DNA from: an uncultured Rhodospirillales bacterium
GTDB lineage: Bacteria; Pseudomonadota; Alphaproteobacteria; CACIAM-22H2
Reading direction: 5' to 3'
Length of the DNA stretch: 64,000 nucleotides
NCBI GenBank assembly: GCA_937926175.1
Contig: CALANV010000018.1
Location: 124,001 to 188,000 of the forward strand
In this document: piece after piece, positions 33,737 through 43,282 of the stretch
How the letters are laid out: each line of letters opens with the position of its first letter
Position numbering within the stretch: position 1 is the stretch's first letter
Notes under the pieces: model-generated
Databases searched by the model: none
Seen by the model: the letters and a program-made list of their open reading frames with translations, nothing else
Told to the model about the DNA's origin: nothing
Program-made: the position numbers and the translations under genes

Positions 33737-34741
33737 TCACGTCGTCCGGGGCAGAGCCGTCAGGCCCCGTCCGGTACGCCGGTTCGCCCGCAAGGCGGCG
33801 CGGACCCCCACCCAGTAGAAGTAATCGAGTGCCAGCCTGTAGATCGTGTTCAGGCCGGGCGGGCGACGCCGCTCCGCCCATTCGATCAGGCGGATCAGCG
33901 CCTCGGGCGTACCGCCCCAAAGCGCCTGCAGTCCGAGCAGACCGGAGCGAAGAAGGCGCCATTCGGGCGATGCGCGACGATAGGCGCCGAGCTGAAGGTC
34001 GGGCAGTACGGCCGGGTGCTTGCTGGCGAAGAGAACGGCGGTGCGCCCTTTCGCAATGTTGTCGCGGGCGAGCTGCGCGAATGTCTTCGTGTAATGCTGA
34101 AGGGCGATCGCATCGGGATCGTAGGCAAGGCGGATTCCGGCCTGTGCGAGACGCACCGACAGTTCCAGATCCTCGTTCCCGTAGATCGTGAACGCCTCGT
34201 CGAAGCCGCCGACGGCGAGCAACGCACGACGCGGGATCGAGCAGTTGCCGCCGTAGAAATCCCTGAGCGCGAGCTTGTGATCGGGCCGCGCCAGACGCTC
34301 GAGATGCCGATTGAATTTGTCGGCGATGTACCGGGTCGCGGGCGGTGATGCGTGATCGACCGGAATGGGTACTGCGCCCATCACGCAGCGGGGCGCATCC
34401 GCGTCCGCTGCATGCGCCCGAAGATGAGCGTCGAGGAATCCCGCCGTCGGCTCCATGTCGTCGTCCAGCAGCACCACCAGCTCAGCCTCGGCGAGGCCAA
34501 TGCCGGCATTGCGTGCCGCAGCGCGCCCGCGATTGGGCTGCCAGAGCCAGCGAAGTCGATAGGGTGCGGGAAAGTGCGCGAGCATTTCCCGTGTCCCATC
34601 CTCGGAACCGTCCACCACCACGACGACTTCGTACTGATCGGCCGGCAGGGTCTGGACAGCGAGCGCGCGCAATGCCCGCTCGACCGATGCACGGCGGCGA
34701 TAGGTGGGAATGACGACGCTGATCCGCGGCGGAGCCGTCAT
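33737..34741 (-). CDS. Family 2 glycosyltransferase
   Basis: A 334-residue GT-A enzyme. It starts with RISVVIPTYRRRASVERAL, has the metal-binding LLDDDM, GGNCSIPRRALLAVGGFDE, and the later GNEDLELSVRLAQAG acceptor/catalytic ED motif. Length is complete, unlike the truncated paralogue at 29728. ATG 34741 is chosen since the family starts close to the first beta strand; an upstream frame to 34777 adds a polar leader. It is the first gene of the surface-polysaccharide operon, so the promoter should lie in the gene-free stretch beyond 34742. Confidence 0.9.
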   Translation of the reverse strand: MTAPPRISVVIPTYRRRASVERALRALAVQTLPADQYEVVVVVDGSEDGTREMLAHFPAPYRLRWLWQPNRGRAAARNAGIGLAEAELVVLLDDDMEPTAGFLDAHLRAHAADADAPRCVMGAVPIPVDHASPPATRYIADKFNRHLERLARPDHKLALRDFYGGNCSIPRRALLAVGGFDEAFTIYGNEDLELSVRLAQAGIRLAYDPDAIALQHYTKTFAQLARDNIAKGRTAVLFASKHPAVLPDLQLGAYRRASPEWRLLRSGLLGLQALWGGTPEALIRLIEWAERRRPPGLNTIYRLALDYFYWVGVRAALRANRRTGRGLTALPRTT

Positions 34742-34970
34742 GGCAGTGCCCTTTTCCTTCGCCGCGGGACTTCCCATCGCCGCGGAACGGGGCGCACCGG
34801 CTCGACGCCGCCGCGACCAGCGTCGTCAAACGCGACCAGCGGACAGCCCGCGCGCGCCGACCGCTTCGTCCGCGTCGCACGGCGAACCGGCATGACGACA
34901 CCCACCATGGTTCGACGCCGACATGGATCGAAGCGTTTCAAACCGCCCCCTCAAACTGGCTCACGCCACC

Positions 34971-35016
34971 GACCGTTCGCCAGACATCGACCGTTCGCCA
35001 GCGTTCGCCAGACATC
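34971..35016. repeat. Short tandem repeat, 18-bp unit, about 2.5 copies
   Basis: GACCGTTCGCCAGACATC is followed by the first 13 bases of the same unit and then by its last 15 bases. The units differ only by deletion, which indicates recent duplication. No coding frame is associated. Confidence 0.8.
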
Positions 35017-35175
35017 CCGCCCGTCACCGGACACGTCGACAATCACGCGGCGTGCGGTGGGAACGGACATGGCAACGATCGATCGTGTTTCTTCCCGAGC
35101 GGAATCGGACGAGCGATTCGCGCATGAAAGCCGCCGCGGCTCAATCGGACCGGTGGTAGCACCGCCGTCAATTTC

Positions 35176-35192
35176 GGATAGGATGCCTATCC
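35176..35192. promoter_or_regulatory. Perfect 17-bp palindrome in a gene-free region
   Basis: GGATAGG and CCTATCC are exact inverted repeats around ATG. The site is AT-richer than its surroundings and lies 435 bp before the start of the leftward polysaccharide operon. It could be a repressor or activator site. Arms of seven bases can also occur by chance. Confidence 0.4.
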
Positions 35193-35554
35193 CGGCGCTC
35201 GTCGGCGCCGCTCTCGCCCGCAATGTTGATGCGCATTCGACGCCTGACCGGTCTCACGCGCGGGCGATGGCAGTGCGACGATGCTCTTGATGAGGCGCCC
35301 CTGATGAACGGACGCATCTTCGTTCGCAAAATGCAGCGGTGCCCTCTGCCCTCACGGACACGAGCAGGCGCCGATCACAACGCGCGGACAAACTGCAAAT
35401 CTTCCTGGATGCGGATGACCACGGCGACGGTGGAACACGGGGACGCCGTGGCGACGAACATCGCTGACCGCCGACACACGCCCGCCTCGTCTTCATCGAC
35501 AGCCATTCGGCCTTCACCGGCGCGGCCCGTGCGGACATGTCGTTAGATGGAGGA

Positions 35555-35629
35555 TGGTGCCGCAGGAGGGATTTGAACCCCCGACCCGCGCATTACGAAT
35601 GCGCTGCTCTACCCCTGAGCTACTGCGGC
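35555..35629 (-). tRNA. tRNA-Thr (CGT anticodon)
   Basis: A complete cloverleaf on the - strand. The acceptor stem is GCCGCAG/CTGCGGC and the D arm GCTC/GAGC. The anticodon stem GCGCA/TGCGC has loop TTCGTAA, giving anticodon CGT (Thr, codon ACG). The T arm has TTCAAAT, and the discriminator A is followed by an encoded CCA. All stems pair, with one G-U in the T stem. Confidence 0.96.
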
Positions 35630-35775
35630 ATGCCGTGGGCGGGCGGAAAGTAGTGCCAACCGCCCGGTATCGCAAGCGTCAGATTGATTTCAGATGGGAA
35701 CGCCGCCCCGGCCCGGCCAGAGGCAGGGCAGAAACCGGTGCCGGCCGGCCCGGTCCCGGGCCCGGCGCGGCCATA

Positions 35776-36363
35776 TCAGGCCGGCGCGCGTGCGGCAGCC
35801 GTGTTGCGGCCAAGCTCGGCGAGGTCGTTCCAGACCTGCTGATCGACCAGGCGGCCGTCCCTGACCGTGAAGCGGTCGATGAAGCGGATGCCGGCAAACG
35901 TCGTGCCGTCCGGCCATTCGCCCTCGAGCGTGCCGAAGCAGTAGACGACCGTGCCGTCGTCGGCCAGCGCCTCGTCGAACCGTTCGTAGACCTTCCGCAC
36001 GGTGCGGTAGCGCGTCCGCGCCCAGGCGACGAGATCGGCGAGCGCCGTAAAACGCCGGGCCCCGGGAAAGGTCATGACGAAGCCGGGGGCGAGAAACGTC
36101 GCGGCCTTGTCGAGGTCGCGCGCCTCCGTCGCCGCGAGGAAGGCGCGCACCACGCCGACCGCGTCCGGCAGGGGCGGCCCCGGCCGGCGGCCGGACACGC
36201 CGCCCCGCATGTAGGACGACGGCGCCACCTCGTTGATGATGATCGTCGTGCCGTCGAGCGGTGCCGCCATGGTCGCGCGGACGGCGCGGGTCAGCCGCCG
36301 CGCCAGCGCCTCGCGCGTCTCCGCATCGTAGCCTTCGAGCAATGTCACGCTGACGACCGGCAT
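35776..36363 (-). CDS. Tautomerase (4-OT-like) fused to a SnoaL/NTF2-like domain
   Basis: A 195-residue protein. Residues 2-60 look like a 4-oxalocrotonate-tautomerase-type subunit with the catalytic Pro exposed after Met removal (PVVSVTLLEG). An Arg lies in the YMRGG region. Residues about 68-185 form a SnoaL-like alpha+beta domain (VVRAFLAATEARDLDKAATF, then FIDRFTVRDGRLVDQQVWND). ATG 36363 has GAAGGG upstream and places Pro at position 2, which decides the start. It is divergent from the GntR regulator across an AT-rich palindrome, so it is likely in the same regulon as the liv2 operon. It may isomerise an enol or unsaturated acid. Confidence 0.8.
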   Translation of the reverse strand: MPVVSVTLLEGYDAETREALARRLTRAVRATMAAPLDGTTIIINEVAPSSYMRGGVSGRRPGPPLPDAVGVVRAFLAATEARDLDKAATFLAPGFVMTFPGARRFTALADLVAWARTRYRTVRKVYERFDEALADDGTVVYCFGTLEGEWPDGTTFAGIRFIDRFTVRDGRLVDQQVWNDLAELGRNTAAARAPA

Positions 36364-36405
36364 TTCCCTTCCCCCTCGGGCCGCCGCCACCGACGGCTGC
36401 CCGTC

Positions 36406-36429
36406 AAATGATATATTCATATAGCATTT
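36406..36429. promoter_or_regulatory. AT-rich near-palindrome between divergent genes, probable GntR operator
   Basis: AAATGATATA and TATAGCATTT form a 10-bp inverted repeat with one mismatch around TTCA. It lies about 43-66 bp upstream of the leftward tautomerase-fusion start and 50-73 bp upstream of the rightward GntR start. The AT-rich block may also contain -10 elements for both directions. A HutC-type GntR protein encoded next to it is the obvious candidate ligand. Confidence 0.65.
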
Positions 36430-36478
36430 AGACGTTTTGCCGTGCTAGCTTCACCGTAATCAGACCGGTGATCCGCCC

Positions 36479-37354
36479 GTGCCGAACGTCGTTCGTCACC
36501 CCGCCCGCACGCAGGCCCGCGCCACGACGCGCCAGCCGCCCGCGCATGCCGGTACGGCACCGTCGCGGCCCGGTCCCGCGGCCGCCGCGACGGTCGATCC
36601 GCGGCTGCCGACCCCGCTCTATCACCAGATCTATGTCCTGCTGCGCGAGCAGATCCTCTCCGGCGTCTACGGCGACCAGGCGATGGTCCCGACCGAACAG
36701 GAGCTGAGCCGCCGCTTCGGCGTGTCACGCATCACGGCCAAGCGCGCGCTGGACGAGCTTGCGGCCGAAGGCCTGGTCGTGCGGCGGCGGGGTCGCGGCA
36801 CGAGCGTCGCCGGGCCGCTGCCGACGCGCCCCTACAACGCCAATCTCTCGGGCCTGCTCGAGAACCTGCTGATGATGGGGCTCAAGACGTCGGTCGAGAT
36901 CCTCGAATTCGGCTACGTCACGGCCCCGGACGACGTGCGCAGCGCGCTTTGCCTCGCCCCGGGCGCGGAGGTGCAGCGCGCCGTCCGCGTCCGCTCGCTC
37001 GACGGCGAGCCGCTTTCCTACACGACCAGCTTCGTTCCCGCCGAGATCGGCCGCGCCTACGACCGCAAGGATCTGGCGACGAGTCCGCTTCTCGCCCTGC
37101 TCGAGCGCGCGGGAATCCTGATCGGCAGCGCCGACCAGACGATCACCGCCACGCTCGCCGACACGGTCGTCGCACCGCGCCTCGGCGTGCGCGTCGGCTC
37201 GCCGCTTCTGTCCATCACGCGAACGGTGTTCGACCAGAACGGCCGGCCGGTCGAATACATCAACCTGCTGTACCGGCCCGACCGCTACCAATACCGCATG
37301 AAGCTGACGCGCGTTCAGGGCGCCGCCACCAAGATGTGGTCGCAGGCGGAATGA
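36479..37354 (+). CDS. GntR family (HutC/UTRA) transcriptional regulator
   Basis: A 291-residue repressor-type regulator. A disordered Pro/Ala-rich leader of about 42 residues precedes the winged helix (about 45-112; PTEQELSRRFGVSRITAKRALDELAAEGLVVRRRGRGT). A UTRA effector-binding domain (about 125-285; VQRAVRVRSLDGEPLSYTTS) follows. GTG 36479 is the only start giving a full leader; translation from a later start would still include the whole winged helix. It probably senses the substrate or an intermediate of the downstream catabolic operon, which begins 53 bp after it. Confidence 0.92.
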   Translation: MPNVVRHPARTQARATTRQPPAHAGTAPSRPGPAAAATVDPRLPTPLYHQIYVLLREQILSGVYGDQAMVPTEQELSRRFGVSRITAKRALDELAAEGLVVRRRGRGTSVAGPLPTRPYNANLSGLLENLLMMGLKTSVEILEFGYVTAPDDVRSALCLAPGAEVQRAVRVRSLDGEPLSYTTSFVPAEIGRAYDRKDLATSPLLALLERAGILIGSADQTITATLADTVVAPRLGVRVGSPLLSITRTVFDQNGRPVEYINLLYRPDRYQYRMKLTRVQGAATKMWSQAE

Positions 37355-37407
37355 CGCGCAGGACACGAGGACCGATCGAACAATCGATCGAACAGAGGAG
37401 GAAAGCA

Positions 37408-38646
37408 ATGATGCGAAGGACGAAGACGAATGTGACGCGTCGCCAGCTGCTCGCCGGGGCCGCCGCCGGTGCCGCGATCGGCACGCTCGGATTTCCGGCC
37501 GTGCTGCGCGCGCAAGTGCCGAGCGTGAAGGTCGGCATCCTGCACCCGGTGACGGGAGCGATCAGCTATTCCGGCACGCAGTCGCGCGCCGGCGCGCTGA
37601 TCGCGATCGAGGAGATCAACGCGGCCGGCGGCATCAAGGCGCTCGGCGGGGCCAAGATCGAACCGTTGCTCGCCGACGCGCAGTCGCGTCCCGACGTCGG
37701 CGCCGCCGAGATCGAGAAGCTGAACGAGGCCGGCGCCGTCGCGGTCATCGGTCCCTATGCCAGCGCGATCGCGATCGCCACCACCGCCGCCGCCGCGAAG
37801 CACAACCTGCCGCATCTCGTCGACGTCGGCGTCGCCGACCAGGTCGTCACCCGGGGACTGACCAATACGTTCCGCTTCGCGCCCGGCCTTGCCAAGACGG
37901 TCGAGACCGCGATCAACAACCTGGTCAAGCTGAACGAGGCGGCCGGCAAGCCGGTCAAGACGGTGATGATCATCCACGAGGAGTCGGCCTTCGGCTCCGG
38001 CATGGCCAGCACGCTCAACGCCGAACTGCCGAAGCACGGCTTCGAGATCGTGGAGACGATCAAGCACGCCAACCCGACGCGCGACTTCTCCAACATCGTG
38101 CTGCGCGTGCAGGCGCGCAAGCCCGACCTGATCATCCCGTCGAACTACTACAACGAATATGTCCTGTTCGCGCGCGCGCTGCGGCAGCAGCGCGTCCAGA
38201 CCAAGGGCATCTATTCGATCCTCGGCGGCGGCGCCTCGAGCTACAAGTTCGTCAAGGAGTTCCCGGACGCGGCGGCCTACGTGATGGACTGCAATCACTG
38301 GTTCGATCCGCGCAAGGCGCAGGCGCTCGCCCTCAAGGACAAGGTCGAGAAGCAGGGCCTGTTCTTCACCTACGAGGTGTTCCTCAACTACTGCAACGTC
38401 TATCTGCTGGCCGATGCCCTGGAGCGCGCGGCGTCGACGAAGCGCGAGGACATCATCGCCGCGCTCGCGAGCAGCACGTGGGACAAGCACATCATGCCCT
38501 ACGGGCCGACCAAGTTCGTCAACGGACAGAACGAGGGCGCCCAGCCGGTGAACACGCAGGTGCTGGACAACGACATCAAGGTGATCTTCCCGCTCGAGTT
38601 CGCCTCGGCGAACGCCGTGTTCCCGGTGCCCGAGCGGAAGGGCTGA
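37408..38646 (+). CDS. livK: ABC transporter substrate-binding protein, branched-chain amino-acid type (second system)
   Basis: A 412-residue periplasmic binding protein with a twin-arginine-like leader (TRRQLLAGAAAGAA, ending LRAQ near residue 33). The mature part starts VPSVKVGILHPVTGAISYSG and has the Peripla_BP_6 pattern (QSRPDVGAAEIEKLNEAGAV, GPYASAIAIA). ATG 37408 follows AGGAGGAAAG. It is the first structural gene of the 13.7-kb operon and should bind the operon's unknown substrate. The distance from the first LivK (14467) in sequence indicates another ligand. Confidence 0.92.
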   Translation: MMRRTKTNVTRRQLLAGAAAGAAIGTLGFPAVLRAQVPSVKVGILHPVTGAISYSGTQSRAGALIAIEEINAAGGIKALGGAKIEPLLADAQSRPDVGAAEIEKLNEAGAVAVIGPYASAIAIATTAAAAKHNLPHLVDVGVADQVVTRGLTNTFRFAPGLAKTVETAINNLVKLNEAAGKPVKTVMIIHEESAFGSGMASTLNAELPKHGFEIVETIKHANPTRDFSNIVLRVQARKPDLIIPSNYYNEYVLFARALRQQRVQTKGIYSILGGGASSYKFVKEFPDAAAYVMDCNHWFDPRKAQALALKDKVEKQGLFFTYEVFLNYCNVYLLADALERAASTKREDIIAALASSTWDKHIMPYGPTKFVNGQNEGAQPVNTQVLDNDIKVIFPLEFASANAVFPVPERKG

Positions 38647-38663
38647 GTCCGTCCCGGCGTCGA

Positions 38664-38697
38664 GGCTCGTCCCCCGCCGCGGCGGCAGGGACGGGCC
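38664..38697 (+). promoter_or_regulatory. Intercistronic hairpin between livK2 and livH2
   Basis: GGCTCGTCCC and GGGACGGGCC pair over 10 bp with one G-U. Inside them CGCC/GGCG pairs further, and outside 38655-38661 with 38700-38706 can extend the stem. No T-run follows. It occupies the gap between binding-protein and permease genes. Confidence 0.6.
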
Positions 38698-38720
38698 GAG
38701 GCGCCGCAAAGAATCCGCAC

Positions 38721-39596
38721 ATGCTCGAGCTCACGATCCTTCTTCCCGCGCTGATCAACGGCCTTACGCTCGGGGCCGTCTATGCCCTCGTCGCGCTGGG
38801 GCTGACGCTGATCTACGGCGTGCTGCACATCATCAACTTCGCCCACGGCAGCCTGCTGATGGCGGCGCTCTACGGCGTCTTCTTCCTGAACACCGGTCTC
38901 GGCATCGATCCCTACGCGGCGATCGTCGTCATGGTGCCGGCGCTGTTCGCCGCGGGCTACGTTCTGCAGCGCAGCGTGATCGGCAAGGCGAGCCACGGCA
39001 AGGACCAGAACGTGCTGCTGGTCACGCTCGGCATCGCGATCGTGATCGAGAACCTCGCGCTGGCGCTGTTCAGCGCCGACACGCGCACGATCGACACGCC
39101 CTATGCGTTCGAGATGGTCGATCTGGGCATCGCCTTCGTGCCGCTGCCGCGGGTCATCGCCTTCATCGCAGCACTGGCGGTCACCGCCGTGCTCTGGTTC
39201 ATCATCGCGCGCACGGACTTGGGCCGCGCCATCCGCGCCGTCGCCAAGGAGCGGCAGGGTGCGAGACTCGTCGGCATCGACGTCGACCACATCTTCGCCA
39301 TGAGCTTCGGCATCGGCACGGCGTGCCTGGGGGCTGCGGCCTGTCTGCTGCTGCCGACCTTCTACGTGTCGCCGGGCGTGGGACACGTCTTCGTGCTGAT
39401 CGCCTTCACCGTCGTCGTGCTGGGCGGCATGGGCAGCTTCGTCGGCGCGCTCGTCGGCGGATTCATCATCGGCGTCACCGAATCGCTCGGCGGCCTGCTC
39501 CTGGGCGAGTCGCTGGGCCAGATCGGGATCTTCCTGATCTTCATCGCCATCCTGCTGCTTCGCCCGACCGGCCTGTTCGGGAGCCGCCTGTCATGA
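38721..39596 (+). CDS. livH: Branched-chain amino-acid-type ABC permease, LivH
   Basis: A 291-residue inner-membrane permease with the LivH signature (GLTLGAVYALVALGLTLIYG, then HIINFAHGSLLM) and about eight hydrophobic segments. The coupling loop is RAIRAVAKERQGARLVGID. ATG 38721 lacks a strong Shine-Dalgarno sequence. It overlaps livM2 by 4 bp. Confidence 0.93.
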   Translation: MLELTILLPALINGLTLGAVYALVALGLTLIYGVLHIINFAHGSLLMAALYGVFFLNTGLGIDPYAAIVVMVPALFAAGYVLQRSVIGKASHGKDQNVLLVTLGIAIVIENLALALFSADTRTIDTPYAFEMVDLGIAFVPLPRVIAFIAALAVTAVLWFIIARTDLGRAIRAVAKERQGARLVGIDVDHIFAMSFGIGTACLGAAACLLLPTFYVSPGVGHVFVLIAFTVVVLGGMGSFVGALVGGFIIGVTESLGGLLLGESLGQIGIFLIFIAILLLRPTGLFGSRLS

Positions 39597-40552
39597 CCGC
39601 CCGCACGGCATTCGCCGTCATCGCCTTCGCCGCGGCGCTGATCGCGCCCTTCGTCGTGCACTCCGATTTCTGGATGGGGTTCCTGATCACGACGCTGCTC
39701 TATGCCTACATGGGCATGGCCTGGAACGTGCTGGGCGGCTATGCCGGCCAGGTCTCGTTCGGCCACGCGATCTTCTTCGGTACCGGCGCCTATACCTCGA
39801 CCATCCTGCACATCTCGTTCGGCCTCAACCCCTGGCTGGGCATGGTCGCGGCGGCGGTCGCCGCCGGCCTCGTCGGCGCGCTGATCGGGTATCTGAGCTT
39901 CCGCTACGGGCTGAGGGGATCCTATTTCGCGCTCATCACGCTCGCCTTCGCGGAAGTGTTCCGCATCCTCGCCAATTCGTTCGAGTTCACCGGCGGCGGC
40001 GTCGGCCTGTACGTGCCGCTCAAGATCGGCTGGTGGAACCTGCAGTTCCCGAGCAAGACCGGCTTCTATTACCTGGCGCTCGCGCTGACCTGCCTGTCGC
40101 TTGCGATCGGCGCCTGGCTCGAGAACTCGCGTTTCGGCGCCTCGCTCATGGCGATCCGCGAAAACGAGTCTGCCGCCGAGGCGCTCGGCGTCAACGCGTT
40201 CGCGTGCAAGCTGAAGGCCATCATCCTGTCCGGCGCCATGATGGGTGTCGGCGGCACGTTCTATGCCCAGCACTATCTCTATATCGATCCGACCATCGCC
40301 TACGGACCCGGCGTCTCGGTCGAGGTCCTGCTCGTGCCGATCATCGGCGGGCTCGGGACGATGCTGGGACCGCTCTTGGGTTCGGCCGTGCTGCACGGAG
40401 CGGGCGAGCTCGCGCGCCGACTGATGGGCGACGTGCCGGGGCTCGACCTCGTCTTCTACGGCGTTCTCCTGATCGTCATGGTGCGCTTCCTGCCCGAAGG
40501 CGTCATCGGCCTGTTGCGGCGGCGACACAAGCCGGGGGCGGCGCATGCTTGA
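39593..40552 (+). CDS. livM: Branched-chain amino-acid-type ABC permease, LivM
   Basis: A 319-residue inner-membrane permease. The family signature is MAWNVLGGYAGQVSFGHAIF, followed by FGTGAYTSTIL. The coupling loop is SLMAIRENESAAEALGVNAF. ATG 39593 overlaps the livH2 stop (ATGA). The final RRRHKPGAAHA is cytoplasmic and its coding end overlaps livG2 by 8 bp. Confidence 0.93.
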   Translation: MTARTAFAVIAFAAALIAPFVVHSDFWMGFLITTLLYAYMGMAWNVLGGYAGQVSFGHAIFFGTGAYTSTILHISFGLNPWLGMVAAAVAAGLVGALIGYLSFRYGLRGSYFALITLAFAEVFRILANSFEFTGGGVGLYVPLKIGWWNLQFPSKTGFYYLALALTCLSLAIGAWLENSRFGASLMAIRENESAAEALGVNAFACKLKAIILSGAMMGVGGTFYAQHYLYIDPTIAYGPGVSVEVLLVPIIGGLGTMLGPLLGSAVLHGAGELARRLMGDVPGLDLVFYGVLLIVMVRFLPEGVIGLLRRRHKPGAAHA

Positions 40553-41287
40553 GGCGAAGGGACTCACCAAGCATTTCGGCGGGCTCGTCGCGGTGGCCGA
40601 CGTGTCATTCAGCGTCCCGGAAGGGAAGATCGTCGCGCTGATCGGACCGAACGGTGCCGGCAAGACGACGCTATTCGCGATCATCGCCGGGTTCACGCAA
40701 CCGGATGCCGGCCGCGTCATGTTCCTGGGCCAGGACATCACCTTCATGGCCCCGCACCGTATCTGCGCGCTGGGCCTCGTGCGTACCTACCAGATCGTTC
40801 AGCCCTTCGGCGCGCTGACCGTGCGCGAGAACATCGCCGTCGGCGCCCATCTGCGCCTCAAGAGCCGCAAGGCCGCACTCGCATTTGCCGAAGAGGTGGC
40901 AAGGCAGGTCGGCATGGGGGACGTCCTCGATCGGGCGGCGGCGGTGCTGACCGTTGCCGGACGCAAGCGGCTGGAACTCGCGCGGGCGCTGGCGACCCGC
41001 CCGAAGCTCCTGCTTCTCGACGAGGTCATGGCCGGCCTCAACCCGACCGAGGTCGAAGAGATCGTTCAGGTGATCCGGGCGATCCGCGACTCCGGCGTCA
41101 CGATCCTGCTGATCGAGCACGTGATGCAGGCGGTAATGAGCCTGGCAGATCACGCCTATGTCCTGAACCAGGGACGCATCATCGCCGAAGGACATCCGCA
41201 CGCGGTCGCCGAAATGCCGCACGTGATCGAGGCGTATCTGGGACATGGCGCGGCGGCGCGTCTGCGCGCCCGCGCGGGCGGTGCCGC

Positions 41288-41291
<4 letters not shown>
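40545..41291 (+). CDS. livG: Branched-chain amino-acid-type ABC ATPase, LivG
   Basis: A 248-residue ATPase with Walker A GPNGAGKTT, Q-loop RTYQIVQPFG, and Walker B LLLLDEVMAGLNPTE. In the last, the Pro usually following DE is Val, a deviation also seen in some LivG proteins. The signature region is LTVAGRKRLELARAL. The switch His is in IEHVMQAV. Translation is coupled to livM2 and livF2. Confidence 0.92.
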
Positions 41292-41998
<707 letters not shown>

Positions 41999-42001
41999 AC
42001 C

Positions 42002-43282
42002 ATGGGCATGACGCTTGCCGAGAAGATCATCGCGCGGGCGGCCGGACGATCCGAGGTCCGGCCGGGCGAGATCGTCACCTGCAAGGTCGATCTGGCGATG
42101 ATGCACGATTCGGGCGGCCCGCGCCGCGTCGCGCCGATGCTGGAGTGGCTCGGCGCCAAGGTGTGGGATCCCAGCCGCGTCGTCGTCATCGCCGACCACT
42201 ACGTTCCGGCGATCGATGCCGACAGCGCCGCGATCCTGAACCTGACGCGCAAGTGGGTGAAGAGCGCGGGCATCGAGTCGTTCTACGACATGCAGGGCAT
42301 CTGCCACGTCGTGCTGCCGGAGCGCGGCCACGTGCGGCCCGGTCTCTTCGCGGTTGGCGGCGACTCCCATTCGCCGACCGCGGGCGCGTTCGGCTGCTTC
42401 ATGTTCGGCATCGGCGCGACCGAAATGGCGGGCGTGCTCGTCACCGGCGAAATCTGGGTCAAGGTGCCGGAAACCCATCTGGTGCGCTGGCACGGCCGGC
42501 TGCGGCACGGCGTCGTCGCCAAGGACATGATGCTGAAGATGTGCCGCGACATCGGACTTTCCACCGTGCGCTACGGCGTGGTGCAGTACACCGGCGATGC
42601 GATCGCCGCCCTGCCGATGGCCGAGCGCATGGTGCTGACCAACATGGCGGCCGAGCTCGGCGCGCAGACCGGCCTGATCGAGCCCGACGACGTGACCGTG
42701 CAGACGCTCCGCGACATCGGCGTCGATGCGCCCGATGCGCTCAGCTGGAAAAGCGACGCCGACGCGCGCTACGTCCGGACCTGGACGTTCGATGCGGATA
42801 CACTCGAACCGCAGATCGCCGCCCCGCATTCGCCGGAAAATTCGGCCCCGGCCGCCGACTACGAGGGTGTCGCCATCGACCAGTGCTACATCGGCGCCTG
42901 CACGGGCGCCAAGCTCAGCGATCTCCACATGGCGGCGGAAGTCCTGCGCGGCCGGAAGGTCGCGTCGACGACGCGCCTGCTGGTGGCGCCGGCATCGACG
43001 CGGATCACGGCGCAGGCGGCCGCGGACAGCACTCTCGCCACGCTGACCGAAGCGGGCGCGATCCTGCTGCCCAGCGGCTGTGGCGCCTGCGCCGGCCTCG
43101 GTGCCGGTCTTCTCGCGGAAAAGGAAGTGTGCCTGTCGTCGACGGCACGCAACTTCAAGGGACGCATGGGCGCCCATTCCGCGCTCGTCTATCTGGGCTC
43201 GCCCTACACGGTCGCGGCATCGGCCGTCACCGGCCGGATCACCGATCCGCGCGTCATCCTGGCAGAAAGGGCAGCGGCATGA
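42002..43282 (+). CDS. Aconitase/isopropylmalate-dehydratase-family large subunit (LeuC-like)
   Basis: A 426-residue 4Fe-4S hydro-lyase large subunit. The cluster cysteines are C300 (IGACTG) and C360/C363 (GCGACAG). Other family elements are MMHDSGGP near 33-40, GGDSHSPTAGAFG near 119-131 and TARNFKGRMG near the C-terminus. The normal LeuC motif SCTNxR is altered to ACTGAK, and the protein is of the short archaeal/bacterial type (about 420). These point to a substrate other than isopropylmalate, such as homoaconitate, dimethylmalate or another 2-hydroxy acid. The small subunit follows with a 4-bp overlap. Confidence 0.88.
   Translation: MGMTLAEKIIARAAGRSEVRPGEIVTCKVDLAMMHDSGGPRRVAPMLEWLGAKVWDPSRVVVIADHYVPAIDADSAAILNLTRKWVKSAGIESFYDMQGICHVVLPERGHVRPGLFAVGGDSHSPTAGAFGCFMFGIGATEMAGVLVTGEIWVKVPETHLVRWHGRLRHGVVAKDMMLKMCRDIGLSTVRYGVVQYTGDAIAALPMAERMVLTNMAAELGAQTGLIEPDDVTVQTLRDIGVDAPDALSWKSDADARYVRTWTFDADTLEPQIAAPHSPENSAPAADYEGVAIDQCYIGACTGAKLSDLHMAAEVLRGRKVASTTRLLVAPASTRITAQAAADSTLATLTEAGAILLPSGCGACAGLGAGLLAEKEVCLSSTARNFKGRMGAHSALVYLGSPYTVAASAVTGRITDPRVILAERAAA

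Larger units (their letters stand above)
34742..35554. other. 813-bp gene-free interval
   Basis: No reading frame here has a convincing start, family resemblance or the normal third-position G/C bias. The interval holds an 18-bp partial tandem repeat (34971-35016), a 17-bp perfect palindrome (35176-35192) and presumably the promoter of the leftward polysaccharide operon. Lying next to a tRNA gene and a polysaccharide cluster, it could be a decayed insertion, but no attachment-site duplicate or transposase trace is visible. Confidence 0.5.

Noticed and set aside
35555..35629. tRNA gene as an integration site
   Set aside because: No integrase and no direct repeat of the tRNA 3' end is visible in the window, so I do not call a genomic island.
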